From positions 1,798,001-1,862,000 of the forward strand of contig JAWKIR010000002.1 in assembly GCA_041394245.1 (NCBI GenBank): a stretch of 64,000 nucleotides of DNA, written 5' to 3'. This stretch comes from Acidimicrobiales bacterium. GTDB taxonomy: Bacteria > Actinomycetota > Acidimicrobiia > Acidimicrobiales > Aldehydirespiratoraceae. This document shows, piece after piece, positions 15,217 through 24,857 of this stretch. Made by a program: the position numbers and the translations under genes. The first letter of the stretch is position 1, and each line of letters opens with the position of its first letter. The notes below the pieces were generated by a model that saw only the letters and a program-made list of their open reading frames with translations, was not told where the DNA came from and ran no database searches.

Positions 15217-15867
15217 ATGGGGCCACCCGTCGTACTCCTCCACGGTTTCGCAACGTCGACCGAGCGCACCTGGCGCGAGCCGGGCTGGTTCGATCTCTTG
15301 AAGGACGCCGGCCGGCGCGCCGTCGGCATCGATCTGCTCGGTCACGGTGAGGCCGACAAGCCGACCGACCCGGCCGACTACGACGATCTCGTTGGCCCGG
15401 TGATGGCGCAGTTCCCCGAGACGCCGGCCGACGTGGTCGGGTACTCGCTCGGCGCCCGCACCGCGCTCCAGATCGCGATGCACCACCCCGAGCGCGTCAA
15501 CCGCCTCGTGCTCGCCGCGGTCGGCCGCAACCTCGTGGCCTCCGACGAGCAGGCACTGGCCGGGAACGCGGCAGATCACTTCGAGTCGCTCATCACCACG
15601 CCCGGCAACGACGCCGCGGCCCTACGGGCGTGCATCAGCCGCGAGCGCCGACCGTTCACGGCCGAGGAGCTGGCCACCGTCCGAGTCCCGTGTCTCATCA
15701 TCATCGGCAGCGACGACTTCGCCGGGCCGCCCGAGCCGTTGGCCGAGCTGTTGCCCGACGCGAGCGTCAAGGTCCTCCCCGGCATCGACCACTTCGGGCT
15801 CCCGAAGCAGTTCTCGTTCATCGACGCCACGCTCGAGTTCATCGACGCCGTGCCCAGCTGGGACTGA
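15217..15867 (+). CDS. Alpha/beta hydrolase
   Basis: This compact 216-residue alpha/beta hydrolase has the oxyanion motif LLHGFATS (residues 7-14), GIDLLGHG (37-44), the nucleophile elbow GYSLG (Ser77), an acid in IGSDDF and the catalytic His in GIDHFG near residue 189. It is shorter than typical 270-300-residue members and has almost no lid domain. The substrate is unknown; an ester or enol-lactone is plausible given the nearby CoA-thioester enzymes. The start follows from the -10 spacing. Confidence 0.82.
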   Translation: MGPPVVLLHGFATSTERTWREPGWFDLLKDAGRRAVGIDLLGHGEADKPTDPADYDDLVGPVMAQFPETPADVVGYSLGARTALQIAMHHPERVNRLVLAAVGRNLVASDEQALAGNAADHFESLITTPGNDAAALRACISRERRPFTAEELATVRVPCLIIIGSDDFAGPPEPLAELLPDASVKVLPGIDHFGLPKQFSFIDATLEFIDAVPSWD

Positions 15868-15880
15868 CCGCTCGCCCGTC

Positions 15881-17077
15881 CTACGCCACGACACCGTCGT
15901 CGTGGAGCGCACCGATCTCCGCGCCGGTCAGCCCGAGTCGTTCGGCCAGGATCTCGTCGGTGTGCTGACCGAGACGCGGCGCGGGAGCCGGTTCCGTCGG
16001 CAGCAGGCCGTCGAAGGCGATCGGCGAACCGGGGCTAAGATAGGTGCCGATGCCCGGCTGCTCGACCTCGCGGAACATCTCGCTCTCGATCGAACAGCGG
16101 GGGTCCTCGTCGACGAGCTGGAGGAACGACTGGTAGCGCCCCCAACACACACCGAGCTCGTCGAAACGGGCGGCGACCTCGACCAACGGATGCGCGGCGA
16201 TCCATGGGGCGATGCAGGCGATGACCTCGGACCGGGCCCGGAATCGATCACCCTCGTCGCCGAAGTCGTAGCCGCCGGCGTGCTCCACGGCGGCGACCGA
16301 CTCCGTCGCGTCGGTGGCCTCGAGCAGGCTGCTCCACTGCTTCGGACTGATGCCCACGGCATAGATCCGTTCGCCGTCGGCCGTGGCGAACTCCGCGCCG
16401 AACGCGCCATAGAGGTCGTTGCCGAACCGCTGCCGCTCGGTCGCGTTGATCTGGGCCTCACCGACGTGGCCGAGCGCGGCGACCGCGGCGATGGCCACGT
16501 CGGACAGGGCGACGCTCATGTTCGCGCCTGCACCGGTACGCAGCCGGTTGCGGTCGGCGGCGAGGATCCCCAGGGCCGCGGTCTGCCCGCAGACGAGGTC
16601 CCAAGCCGGGAGGACGTGGTTGACCGGCTCGTCGCTGCCCACGGGCCCGGTGGCGAGCGGGTAGCCGACCGCACAGTTGACGGTGTAGTCGAGCGCCGTC
16701 GAACCGTCGCGGTTGCCGGTCACCGCGAGCATCACGAGATCCGCACGAGCCGCCGAGAGCGCGTCGTAGGACATCCACCCCTTGGCCGGGAAGTTGGTGA
16801 GGAACGTGCCGGCGGTCCGAATCAGCTCGGTGAGGATCTCCCTCGCCTGGGGCGAGCGGAGGTCGACGGCGATCGACCGCTTCCCCTTGTTGAGACCGGC
16901 CCAGTAGATCGACTCGCCATCGGCGGTCAGCGGCCAACGCCTCGCGTCGAGACCGCCGCCGATCTGGTCGAAGCGGATCACGTCGGCGCCCAGTTGGGCG
17001 AGCGTCATCCCGCCCGACGGCGCGGCGACGAAGGCCGAGCCTTCGATCAGGGTGAGCCCGTCGAGCGGCGGAATCAC
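15881..17077 (-). CDS. CaiB/BaiF CoA transferase, 2-methylfumaryl-CoA isomerase (Mct)-like
   Basis: The 398-residue family III CoA transferase carries the catalytic aspartate in PAWDLVCGQ (Asp160). It has segments recalled as characteristic of Chloroflexus mesaconyl-CoA C1-C4 CoA transferase: EGSAFVAAPSGGMTLAQLG, IGGGLDARRWP, YWAGLNKGKRSIAVDLR, LTNFPAKGW and the ending LGQHTDEILAERLGL. Mct moves CoA within 2-methylfumaryl-CoA in the 3-hydroxypropionate cycle. Here it sits behind an aldehyde dehydrogenase with a 7-base gap, not with other cycle genes, so a related acid is possible. It starts with GTG at 17077. Confidence 0.7.
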   Translation of the reverse strand: MIPPLDGLTLIEGSAFVAAPSGGMTLAQLGADVIRFDQIGGGLDARRWPLTADGESIYWAGLNKGKRSIAVDLRSPQAREILTELIRTAGTFLTNFPAKGWMSYDALSAARADLVMLAVTGNRDGSTALDYTVNCAVGYPLATGPVGSDEPVNHVLPAWDLVCGQTAALGILAADRNRLRTGAGANMSVALSDVAIAAVAALGHVGEAQINATERQRFGNDLYGAFGAEFATADGERIYAVGISPKQWSSLLEATDATESVAAVEHAGGYDFGDEGDRFRARSEVIACIAPWIAAHPLVEVAARFDELGVCWGRYQSFLQLVDEDPRCSIESEMFREVEQPGIGTYLSPGSPIAFDGLLPTEPAPAPRLGQHTDEILAERLGLTGAEIGALHDDGVVA

Positions 17078-17084
17078 CTGTCGA

Positions 17085-18551
17085 TCAGCCGATCCAGCTG
17101 ATCGACTGGAGCTCGCTGTAGGCCTCGATGCCCCACTTGCCGCGGTCGCGGCCCACGCCCGACATCTTGAAGCCGCCGAACGGGGCCTCCATGTGGGGTT
17201 GGATCACGTTGAGCCCGACACAGCCGGTCTCGAGTTGCTGACCGATGTGGAAGGCCCGCTTCGTGTCGCCGCTGAAGACATAGGAGTACAGGCCGTAGTC
17301 GGAGTCGTTGGCCATCTGCACGGCCTGCTCGTCGTCGTCGTAGGGCATGACCACGATGACCGGACCGAAGGCCTCCTCCCGCACGACGTGCATGTCGGGG
17401 GTGCAGTCGGCCAGCAGGGTCGGAGCGATGAAGTAGCCCGGCAGATCGGGGCGCTCACCACCGCACACCATGGTGGCGCCGGCGTCGATGCCGGACTTGA
17501 TGAACTCCTCGACGCGGTTGCGGTGCAGCTCGGTGATGACCGGGCCGATGATGGTGTCGCGCTCGGTCGGGTCGCCGATCTTCATGAAGCCGGAGAAGGT
17601 CTTGAGCGTCTCCACCAGCTGGTCGTAGATGTCGCGATGGGCGATCACCCTGGTCGGCGCGGTGCAGATCTGTCCGGAGTGGAACCCCCACACCGTCGCG
17701 ATGGCCTGGGCGGCCACCCCGATGTCGGCGTCTTCTGTGACGATCGCCGCGCCCTTGCCGCCGAGCTCCATGAGCAGGCGCTTCATGGTCTTGCCGCCGT
17801 TCTCCATGATCTTGGCGCCGACCGGCGACGAGCCGGTGAACGAGATCATGTCGACGTCCTTCGAGTCGACGAGGGCAGCGGGGGCCTCGGGGCCGGACCC
17901 GTTGACGATGTTGACCACACCGGCCGGGAACCCGGCGGCCTGGACGGCCTCGCCGACGAGGAAGATGCCGAGCGGATCCTGCGGGGCGGGCTTGATCACG
18001 GTGGTGCAGCCGGCGGCGAGCGCCGGGGCGATCTTGCCGGCGACGTTGGTGATCGGGAAGTTGTAGGGGGTGATCGCGGCGACCACGCCGACGGGCTGAC
18101 GCTTCACATGGGCACTCATCAGACCGGCCGGGCCGAGCGGACCCTTCGCGGTCGGGATGGGGCGGAGGTTCTCGTCGAGGTCGATCGGGTGCGCGTAGTA
18201 GCGGAACCGGTCGACGGCGGGCCCACCCACCTGCAGCGTCTCGGTCGTGCCGATGGTGGCACCGGTCTCGGCTTGCACGGTGGCGACCCAGTCGGGCGAC
18301 CGCTTCTCGATCTCGTCGCCCAGCCGGCCGATGTAGGCGCAGCGTTCCTCGCGCGACAGCGCCTTCCAGCCGGCAAACGCGGCCTTCGCGGCAGCGGCGG
18401 CGTCGTTGGCCTGTTCGACAGTGGCCTCGGGGGCACGACCGACGACCTGGGTGGTGGCCGGGTCGATGATGTCGTAGGTGCCCGCACCCGGGTCGACCCA
18501 CTCACCGTTGATCAGCAGTTGCCACTTCTTGTCGACGTCGATCGTGCTCAT
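17085..18551 (-). CDS. NAD(P)-dependent aldehyde dehydrogenase
   Basis: The 488-residue enzyme has all ALDH superfamily signatures: the oxyanion Asn164 in TPYNFPITN, cofactor Lys187 in VIKPAP, SFTGSSPVG, the general base Glu262 in MELGGKG and the nucleophile Cys296 in SGQICTAPT. It oxidises an aldehyde to the acid; which aldehyde is unknown. The leaderless ATG at 18551 lies back-to-back with the thiolase gene, and the CoA-transferase gene follows 7 bases after its stop. This suggests the acid made here is passed to CoA-thioester chemistry. Confidence 0.9.
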   Translation of the reverse strand: MSTIDVDKKWQLLINGEWVDPGAGTYDIIDPATTQVVGRAPEATVEQANDAAAAAKAAFAGWKALSREERCAYIGRLGDEIEKRSPDWVATVQAETGATIGTTETLQVGGPAVDRFRYYAHPIDLDENLRPIPTAKGPLGPAGLMSAHVKRQPVGVVAAITPYNFPITNVAGKIAPALAAGCTTVIKPAPQDPLGIFLVGEAVQAAGFPAGVVNIVNGSGPEAPAALVDSKDVDMISFTGSSPVGAKIMENGGKTMKRLLMELGGKGAAIVTEDADIGVAAQAIATVWGFHSGQICTAPTRVIAHRDIYDQLVETLKTFSGFMKIGDPTERDTIIGPVITELHRNRVEEFIKSGIDAGATMVCGGERPDLPGYFIAPTLLADCTPDMHVVREEAFGPVIVVMPYDDDEQAVQMANDSDYGLYSYVFSGDTKRAFHIGQQLETGCVGLNVIQPHMEAPFGGFKMSGVGRDRGKWGIEAYSELQSISWIG

Positions 18552-18559
18552 GACACCGG

Positions 18560-18565
18560 ACTCTA
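18560..18565 (-). promoter_or_regulatory. -10 hexamer TAGAGT, leaderless aldehyde dehydrogenase
   Basis: TAGAGT ends 8 bases before the ATG at 18551 on the minus strand. Confidence 0.5.
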
Positions 18566-18622
18566 TCCACGAAGGGCCATCGGGGACGAAGCCGTCCCTA
18601 TGGCATTCCGGGCGATTTCCTC

Positions 18623-18628
18623 TAGCCT
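18623..18628 (+). promoter_or_regulatory. -10 hexamer TAGCCT of the thiolase gene
   Basis: TAGCCT lies 28 bases before the ATG, giving a short leader of about 20 bases that contains GAGGAG 7 bases before the start. This is a leadered contrast to its divergent neighbour. Confidence 0.4.
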
Positions 18629-18656
18629 CCGCACTACTACCGAACGAGGAGTCGTC

Positions 18657-19856
18657 ATGGCAGAAGCCGTCATCGTTGCAACATCTCGCACCCCGATCGG
18701 GCGCGCGAACAAGGGCTCGCTCGTCGACGCCCGCCCGGACGACATGTCGTCGTTCATCCTGGCCGACGTCATGGGCAAGGCCGGCGTCGAAGCCGCCGAT
18801 GTCGAAGACGTCATCTGGGGCATCGGGCAGCCCGGCGGCGAGGGCGGCTACAACATCGCCCGAGTGATCTCGGCCATGCAGGGCCTCGAGATCCCCGGCG
18901 TGACCGTCAACCGCTACTGCTCGTCGTCGTTGCAGACGATCCGCATGGCCGCCCATGCCATCAAGGCCGGCGAGGGCGACTGCTTCGTCGCCGGCGGCGT
19001 CGAGACCGTGAGTCGCTACATGTACGGTGCGGCCGACTCCGGTCCCCACAACGAACTCTTCGCCGATGCCGAAGCCCGCTCGAAGACCCGCACCAGCGGC
19101 GAGGAGGGCCCCTGGTCCCCGGCCGAAGGCGTGCCCGACATCTACATCGCGATGGGCCAGACCGCCGAGAACGTCGTCGAGGCCACCGGCATCAGCCGTC
19201 AGCGTCAGGACGAGTGGGGCGTGAGCTCCCAGAACCGGGCCGAAGCCGCCCTCAACCGAGGCTTCTTCGAGCGCGAGATCACGCCCTACACGCTGCCCGA
19301 CGGCACCGTCGTCTCCAAGGACGACGGCATCCGCGCCGGCACCACCCTCGAGAAGGTCAGCCAGCTCCAGCCGGCGTTCCGTCCCGGTGGCACCGTCACC
19401 GCGGGCAACGCCTGCCCGCTCAACGACGGCGCGTCCGCCGTCGTCGTCATGAGCGACACCAAGGCCAAGGCCATGGGGATCGAGCCGATCGCCCGGATCA
19501 TCTCCTCCGGCGTGTCGGCGCTCAACCCCGAGATCATGGGTCTCGGCCCGATCGACGCCTGCCGCCAGGCCATGGCCCGCGCCGGCATGACCATCGGCGA
19601 CATCGACCAGGTCGAGATCAACGAGGCGTTCGCCGTCCAGGTCCTCGGCTCCGCCGACGAGCTGGGCATCGACCTCGACAAGCTCAACCCCAACGGCGGC
19701 GCCATCGCCCTCGGCCATCCGTTCGGCATGACCGGCAGCCGCATCATGACCACCCTGCTCAACGGCCTCCAGGACTCCGGCGGCACCATCGGCATGGAGT
19801 CGATGTGCGTCGGCGGCGGCCAGGGCATGGCCATGATCGTCGAACGCCTCAACTAA
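18657..19856 (+). CDS. Acetyl-CoA acyltransferase (thiolase)
   Basis: The 399-residue thiolase has the acyl-accepting Cys88 in NRYCSSSLQT, the catalytic His in IALGHPFGMTGSR and the second Cys in SMCVGGGQG near residue 383. The opening VIVATSRTPIGRANKGSL is standard for degradative thiolases. It cleaves 3-ketoacyl-CoA with CoA, or condenses acetyl-CoA, and fits beta-oxidation or side-chain degradation. A strong GAGGAG Shine-Dalgarno fixes the ATG at 18657. Confidence 0.92.
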   Translation: MAEAVIVATSRTPIGRANKGSLVDARPDDMSSFILADVMGKAGVEAADVEDVIWGIGQPGGEGGYNIARVISAMQGLEIPGVTVNRYCSSSLQTIRMAAHAIKAGEGDCFVAGGVETVSRYMYGAADSGPHNELFADAEARSKTRTSGEEGPWSPAEGVPDIYIAMGQTAENVVEATGISRQRQDEWGVSSQNRAEAALNRGFFEREITPYTLPDGTVVSKDDGIRAGTTLEKVSQLQPAFRPGGTVTAGNACPLNDGASAVVVMSDTKAKAMGIEPIARIISSGVSALNPEIMGLGPIDACRQAMARAGMTIGDIDQVEINEAFAVQVLGSADELGIDLDKLNPNGGAIALGHPFGMTGSRIMTTLLNGLQDSGGTIGMESMCVGGGQGMAMIVERLN

Positions 19857-19861
19857 CACCT

Positions 19862-19917
19862 CCCGCTTTTCTGACGCGGCAATCGCGCCCGGCGCGACTC
19901 AGGCTTCAGAAAACGGG
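19862..19917. terminator. Long stem between convergent thiolase and amidohydrolase genes
   Basis: CCCG-C-TTTTCTGA (19862-19874) pairs with TCAGAAAACGGG (19906-19917), a 12-base-pair stem with one bulge. Inside it CGCGCC/GGCGCG (19884-19896) forms a second hairpin. The right arm runs into the last codons of the amidohydrolase gene. It is a plausible two-way transcription barrier. Confidence 0.5.
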
Positions 19918-20714
19918 GAAGAGAACCAGAGACGGGCGGTCGTTCCCTCGAGGACGGCCGCCCGTGTCGCGTCCGGGAGTCGCTCGACGGCCAGTCGGCC
20001 GAGGGCGGCCAACTCGTCGTAGGTCCGGTCCCGGACCTGGGGATGGTCAGAACCCCATGCGAGCCGATCGGCGCCGACCAGATCCAGGAGTCGACCGACG
20101 GTGGCGGCCGGGTCGAGCGCGCTGTGGTCGAACACACCGGTGCTCAGCTTCACGACGACATTGGGGGTACGGGTCAGCAGCTCGAGATCGCCTTCGTCAC
20201 CGCCGACCGCAACGAACCCCGCGTGGTCGAGCGCGAACTCGAGGTCGGGGAACGCCCGCGCGAGGCGCGCAGCGGCCCGCAGCTCGTCGGCGAGACAGCA
20301 GATCGTCGGGGTGAGGCCGAGATCCCGGCAGCGGGTTGCGAGCTCGTGCCCGAGGTCGCCGTCGAGCCAACCCATCGCGGGGAGTGGGATCGAGAAGAAG
20401 CGGACCCCGACGGCGCCACCGGCGGCGGCGCGCTCGATCGTGCCGATCGGGTCCGGGTCGTCGACCCCGACCGCGGCGACCGCACGCCACCGGCCGCCGA
20501 GGGCGGCAGCGGTTCCGAGCGCGAACGAATTGTCGAACCCGTGGGCGCCGACGGCCTGCACCAACACCCCGCCGTCGACGCCGGCCCGAGCCAGCCGTTC
20601 GGCGACGGCGCCCGGCGACGCGTCGATCGACGCCCACCACGCGCCATCGGGATGACCCGTGCGGTCGGGACCGGCCGTGGCGGCATCGACCACATGGAGA
20701 TGAGCGTCGAGCAT
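19899..20714 (-). CDS. Amidohydrolase family protein (Amidohydro_2/ACMSD-like)
   Basis: The 271-residue TIM-barrel protein starts MLDAHLHVVD, the metal-binding HxH of amidohydrolases. It continues with ALDHAGFVAV, a probable metal His, and LAWGSDHPQV, where the Asp is the usual general base. This matches lactonase/decarboxylase-type Amidohydro_2 enzymes, and the substrate is unknown. An in-frame ATG four codons upstream (20726) is an alternative start. The gene is divergent from the HerA-like ATPase, with only 20 bases between the two ATGs. Confidence 0.75.
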   Translation of the reverse strand: MLDAHLHVVDAATAGPDRTGHPDGAWWASIDASPGAVAERLARAGVDGGVLVQAVGAHGFDNSFALGTAAALGGRWRAVAAVGVDDPDPIGTIERAAAGGAVGVRFFSIPLPAMGWLDGDLGHELATRCRDLGLTPTICCLADELRAAARLARAFPDLEFALDHAGFVAVGGDEGDLELLTRTPNVVVKLSTGVFDHSALDPAATVGRLLDLVGADRLAWGSDHPQVRDRTYDELAALGRLAVERLPDATRAAVLEGTTARLWFSSPFSEA

Positions 20715-20720
20715 TGCTTC

Positions 20721-20726
20721 TAGCAT
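20721..20726 (+). promoter_or_regulatory. -10 hexamer TAGCAT, leaderless ATPase gene
   Basis: TAGCAT ends 8 bases before the ATG at 20735. Confidence 0.45.
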
Positions 20727-20734
20727 CGCACCCC

Positions 20735-23155
20735 ATGGACACCAGCACGATCGATGTCGAACCCGGCCACTTCTTCCTCGGCCCCGTCGTTGGCGGGTCC
20801 GAAGGGGAGAACATCATCTACGAGGCCGCCGACCTCACCACCCATGGCGTGATCGTCGGCATGACCGGCTCCGGCAAGACCGGCCTCGGCATGGTCCTGC
20901 TGGAGGAGGCGCTCCTCCAGGGCATTCCGACGCTGGTGATCGATCCGAAGGGCGACATGGGCAACCTGCTGCTCACCTTCCCGGATCTCGCGCCCGGTGA
21001 CTTCCGGCCGTGGGTCAACGAGGGCGAGGCGCAGCGGCAGGGGGTGACACCCGACGAGCTGGCCACATCCACCGCCGAGATGTGGGAGAACGGGCTCGCC
21101 GGCTCCGGGATCGGCAAGGACCGGATCGCCCGGTTGCGCGACATCGCCGACTTCACCATCTACACGCCGGGGTCGGAGGCGGGTGTCGGTCTCAACGTCA
21201 TCGGCGACCTGTCCGCACCCCCGGCCGGCACGGGCGACGAGGCCGTGCGCGAGGAGATCGACGGCCTCGTGCAGGGGCTGCTGGCCCTGGTCGACATCGC
21301 CTCCGATCCGCTCTCGGGTCGCGAGCACGTGCTGCTCGCCAACCTCGTCCACCATGCGTGGGGCGCGGGCGACGACCTCGATCTCGCCTCCCTGCTCGCC
21401 CACATCCAGAACCCGCCGATGCGCAAGCTCGGCGTCATCGAGATCGACACCTTCTTCCCGCCCGCCGATCGCACCGCGCTGGCGATGAAACTCAACGGGC
21501 TCCTGGCATCACCATCGTTCGCCGCCTGGGGGTCGGGAGTGCCGCTCGACATCGGGTCGATGCTGGAAGGCGACGGCGGAAAGCCGAAGGCGGCGATCGT
21601 CTCGATCGCGCACCTCTCCGACGAGGAGCGCCAGTTCGCGGTGACCCTCGTGCTGTCGAAGCTCGTCACCTGGATGCGCGCCCAGCCCGGCAGCCCCGAT
21701 CTGCGCGCCCTCGTCTACATGGACGAGGTCTTCGGCTTCGTCCCACCGACGGCCGAGCCACCGGCCAAACGCCCGATCCTCACGATCCTGAAGCAGGCGC
21801 GCGCCTTCGGTGTGGGCATGGTGCTCTCGACGCAGAATCCCGTCGACCTCGACTACAAGGCGATCAGCAACGCCGGTACCTGGATGATCGGTCGGCTCCA
21901 AACCGAACGCGACAAGGCGCGTCTGCTCGAAGGGATGCGGGCGGCGGGCGGCGACGCCGACATCGACGCGATCGGCGACACGATCGGCGGCCTCGGAAAG
22001 CGCACGTTCCTGCTCCACACCACTCGGGGCGGGGCACCGGTCACCTTCGGGACCCGCTGGGCGATGTCGTACCTCCCCGGCCCCCTCACCCGAGACCAGA
22101 TCGGTGTCCTGATGGCCGACCGACGGCCGGTCGCAGCGGAGGCCACCGCGGCCGACGGTCCCGCCGCCCCAGCCGCCACAGCAGCCGCGTCGGCCCCGGC
22201 GGCACCCACCGAGCTCGCCGACGACGAGTCGGCCGTCGCGCCCGAGGTGGCCGACGGCGTCGAGGTCGCGTATCTCGACCCGGCCGCCCCCTGGGGCCAA
22301 CACGTCGGAGCGGTCGCCGGTGGCCGGCGGTTGCAGCCGGCGCTCGCCGCCCGCGTCCGGCTGCTCTTCGACGACACCAAAGGCGACCTGCGCCACGAGG
22401 CGGAGTGGGAAGCGGTCGTCGGGCCCCTCGGCGCCGATGTCGACGGTCCCGACTTCGTTGCCGTCGACTACGACGACCGCGACCTGCGCAGCGACCCGCC
22501 CGAGGGTGCCGTCTATGTCCTCCCGGAAGGGAAGATCCACACCGCGACCTTCTTCCGAGACGCCGAGCGGACCCTCAAGGACCACCTGTACCGCAACGAG
22601 TCGCTGACCCTCCTCCAGAATCCGGAACTGAAGCTCTACTCGCGCGTCGGGGAGAGCGCCGAAGAGTTCGCCGAACGGTGCCGGCGAGTCGGTGATGACC
22701 GAGCCGACGAGGAAGCCGACGAGCTCCGCGCCGCGATGGCGAAGAAGCAGGATCGCGTTCGCGCCGCCATCGCCAAGGCGGAGGATCGGGTGCGCGAGCT
22801 CGAATCCGATTCCAAGGACCGCAGCCGCAACGAGGTCATCAGCGGCGCCATCGACGTGATCGGCGGCCTCTTCGGGGGCAAGTCGACGCGGAGCATCCTC
22901 GGAGGTGTTCGGCGCGCGAGTTCGTCGCGCCGGACGTCGGCCAATGCGGCACAGCGCGTCGAGAGCGCCAAGAACCGCCTGGAGGAGCGGGTCGACGAGC
23001 TCGAAGCACTCGCCGACGCGCTCGTCGAGGCGCTCGAGGACTCCCAGGACGCATGGGAGCGGGCTGCGGCAACGATCGAATCCTTCGAGGTCGGCCTCGA
23101 GAAGACCGACATCACGGTGGAGGATCTCGTGCTCGTGTGGGTGCCGACCCGTTGA
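20735..23155 (+). CDS. HerA/FtsK-type ATPase (DUF87/DUF853-like) with C-terminal coiled coil
   Basis: The 806-residue protein has a Walker A GMTGSGKT (about residues 42-49), a Walker B with ALVYMDEVFGF (about 325-335), a sensor-like LSTQNPVDLDYKA and an arginine-rich GRLQTERDKARLL. A low-complexity Ala/Pro linker (about 465-500) leads to a distinct C-terminal half with long charged coiled-coil segments (about 665-690 and 735-775) around the short GAIDVIGGLFGGKS. HerA-like ATPases move DNA or remodel nucleoprotein. No nuclease such as NurA is adjacent. It seems to be a stand-alone, single-gene unit. Confidence 0.75.
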   Translation: MDTSTIDVEPGHFFLGPVVGGSEGENIIYEAADLTTHGVIVGMTGSGKTGLGMVLLEEALLQGIPTLVIDPKGDMGNLLLTFPDLAPGDFRPWVNEGEAQRQGVTPDELATSTAEMWENGLAGSGIGKDRIARLRDIADFTIYTPGSEAGVGLNVIGDLSAPPAGTGDEAVREEIDGLVQGLLALVDIASDPLSGREHVLLANLVHHAWGAGDDLDLASLLAHIQNPPMRKLGVIEIDTFFPPADRTALAMKLNGLLASPSFAAWGSGVPLDIGSMLEGDGGKPKAAIVSIAHLSDEERQFAVTLVLSKLVTWMRAQPGSPDLRALVYMDEVFGFVPPTAEPPAKRPILTILKQARAFGVGMVLSTQNPVDLDYKAISNAGTWMIGRLQTERDKARLLEGMRAAGGDADIDAIGDTIGGLGKRTFLLHTTRGGAPVTFGTRWAMSYLPGPLTRDQIGVLMADRRPVAAEATAADGPAAPAATAAASAPAAPTELADDESAVAPEVADGVEVAYLDPAAPWGQHVGAVAGGRRLQPALAARVRLLFDDTKGDLRHEAEWEAVVGPLGADVDGPDFVAVDYDDRDLRSDPPEGAVYVLPEGKIHTATFFRDAERTLKDHLYRNESLTLLQNPELKLYSRVGESAEEFAERCRRVGDDRADEEADELRAAMAKKQDRVRAAIAKAEDRVRELESDSKDRSRNEVISGAIDVIGGLFGGKSTRSILGGVRRASSSRRTSANAAQRVESAKNRLEERVDELEALADALVEALEDSQDAWERAAATIESFEVGLEKTDITVEDLVLVWVPTR

Positions 23156-23171
23156 ACTTCCGGACTGCACT

Positions 23172-23199
23172 TTGCGTGCGCGGATATCTCACGTAGTGT
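23172..23199 (+). promoter_or_regulatory. Promoter of the sugar transferase/MFS pair
   Basis: TTGCGT (23172-23177), a 16-base spacer and TAGTGT (23194-23199) form a plausible -35/-10 promoter. The leader to the ATG at 23358 would be about 150 bases. The rest of the 202-base gap (23156-23357) shows nothing else recognisable. Confidence 0.4.
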
Positions 23200-23357
23200 G
23201 CCAATACGCCCGCGCTGCCGATTCGGCCTACGCTGGGTGCTCGACGGCGAACAACCACACTGCTTGGCGGCAACGATGGAAATCCACACGTGGGAATTTC
23301 GGCCTACAGACGGCCCCTACTTCAGCGTCTACGCTCTGACGCAGAGCGTGAACTGAG

Positions 23358-24853
<1,496 letters not shown>

Positions 24854-24857
<4 letters not shown>

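Noticed and set aside
17052..19859. Very long open frames on both strands (over 900 codons) across the ALDH/thiolase region.
   Set aside because: Only the ALDH part (17085-18551, minus) and the thiolase part (18657-19856, plus) show family motifs. The rest is antisense shadow caused by high GC, so there is no natural ALDH-thiolase fusion.
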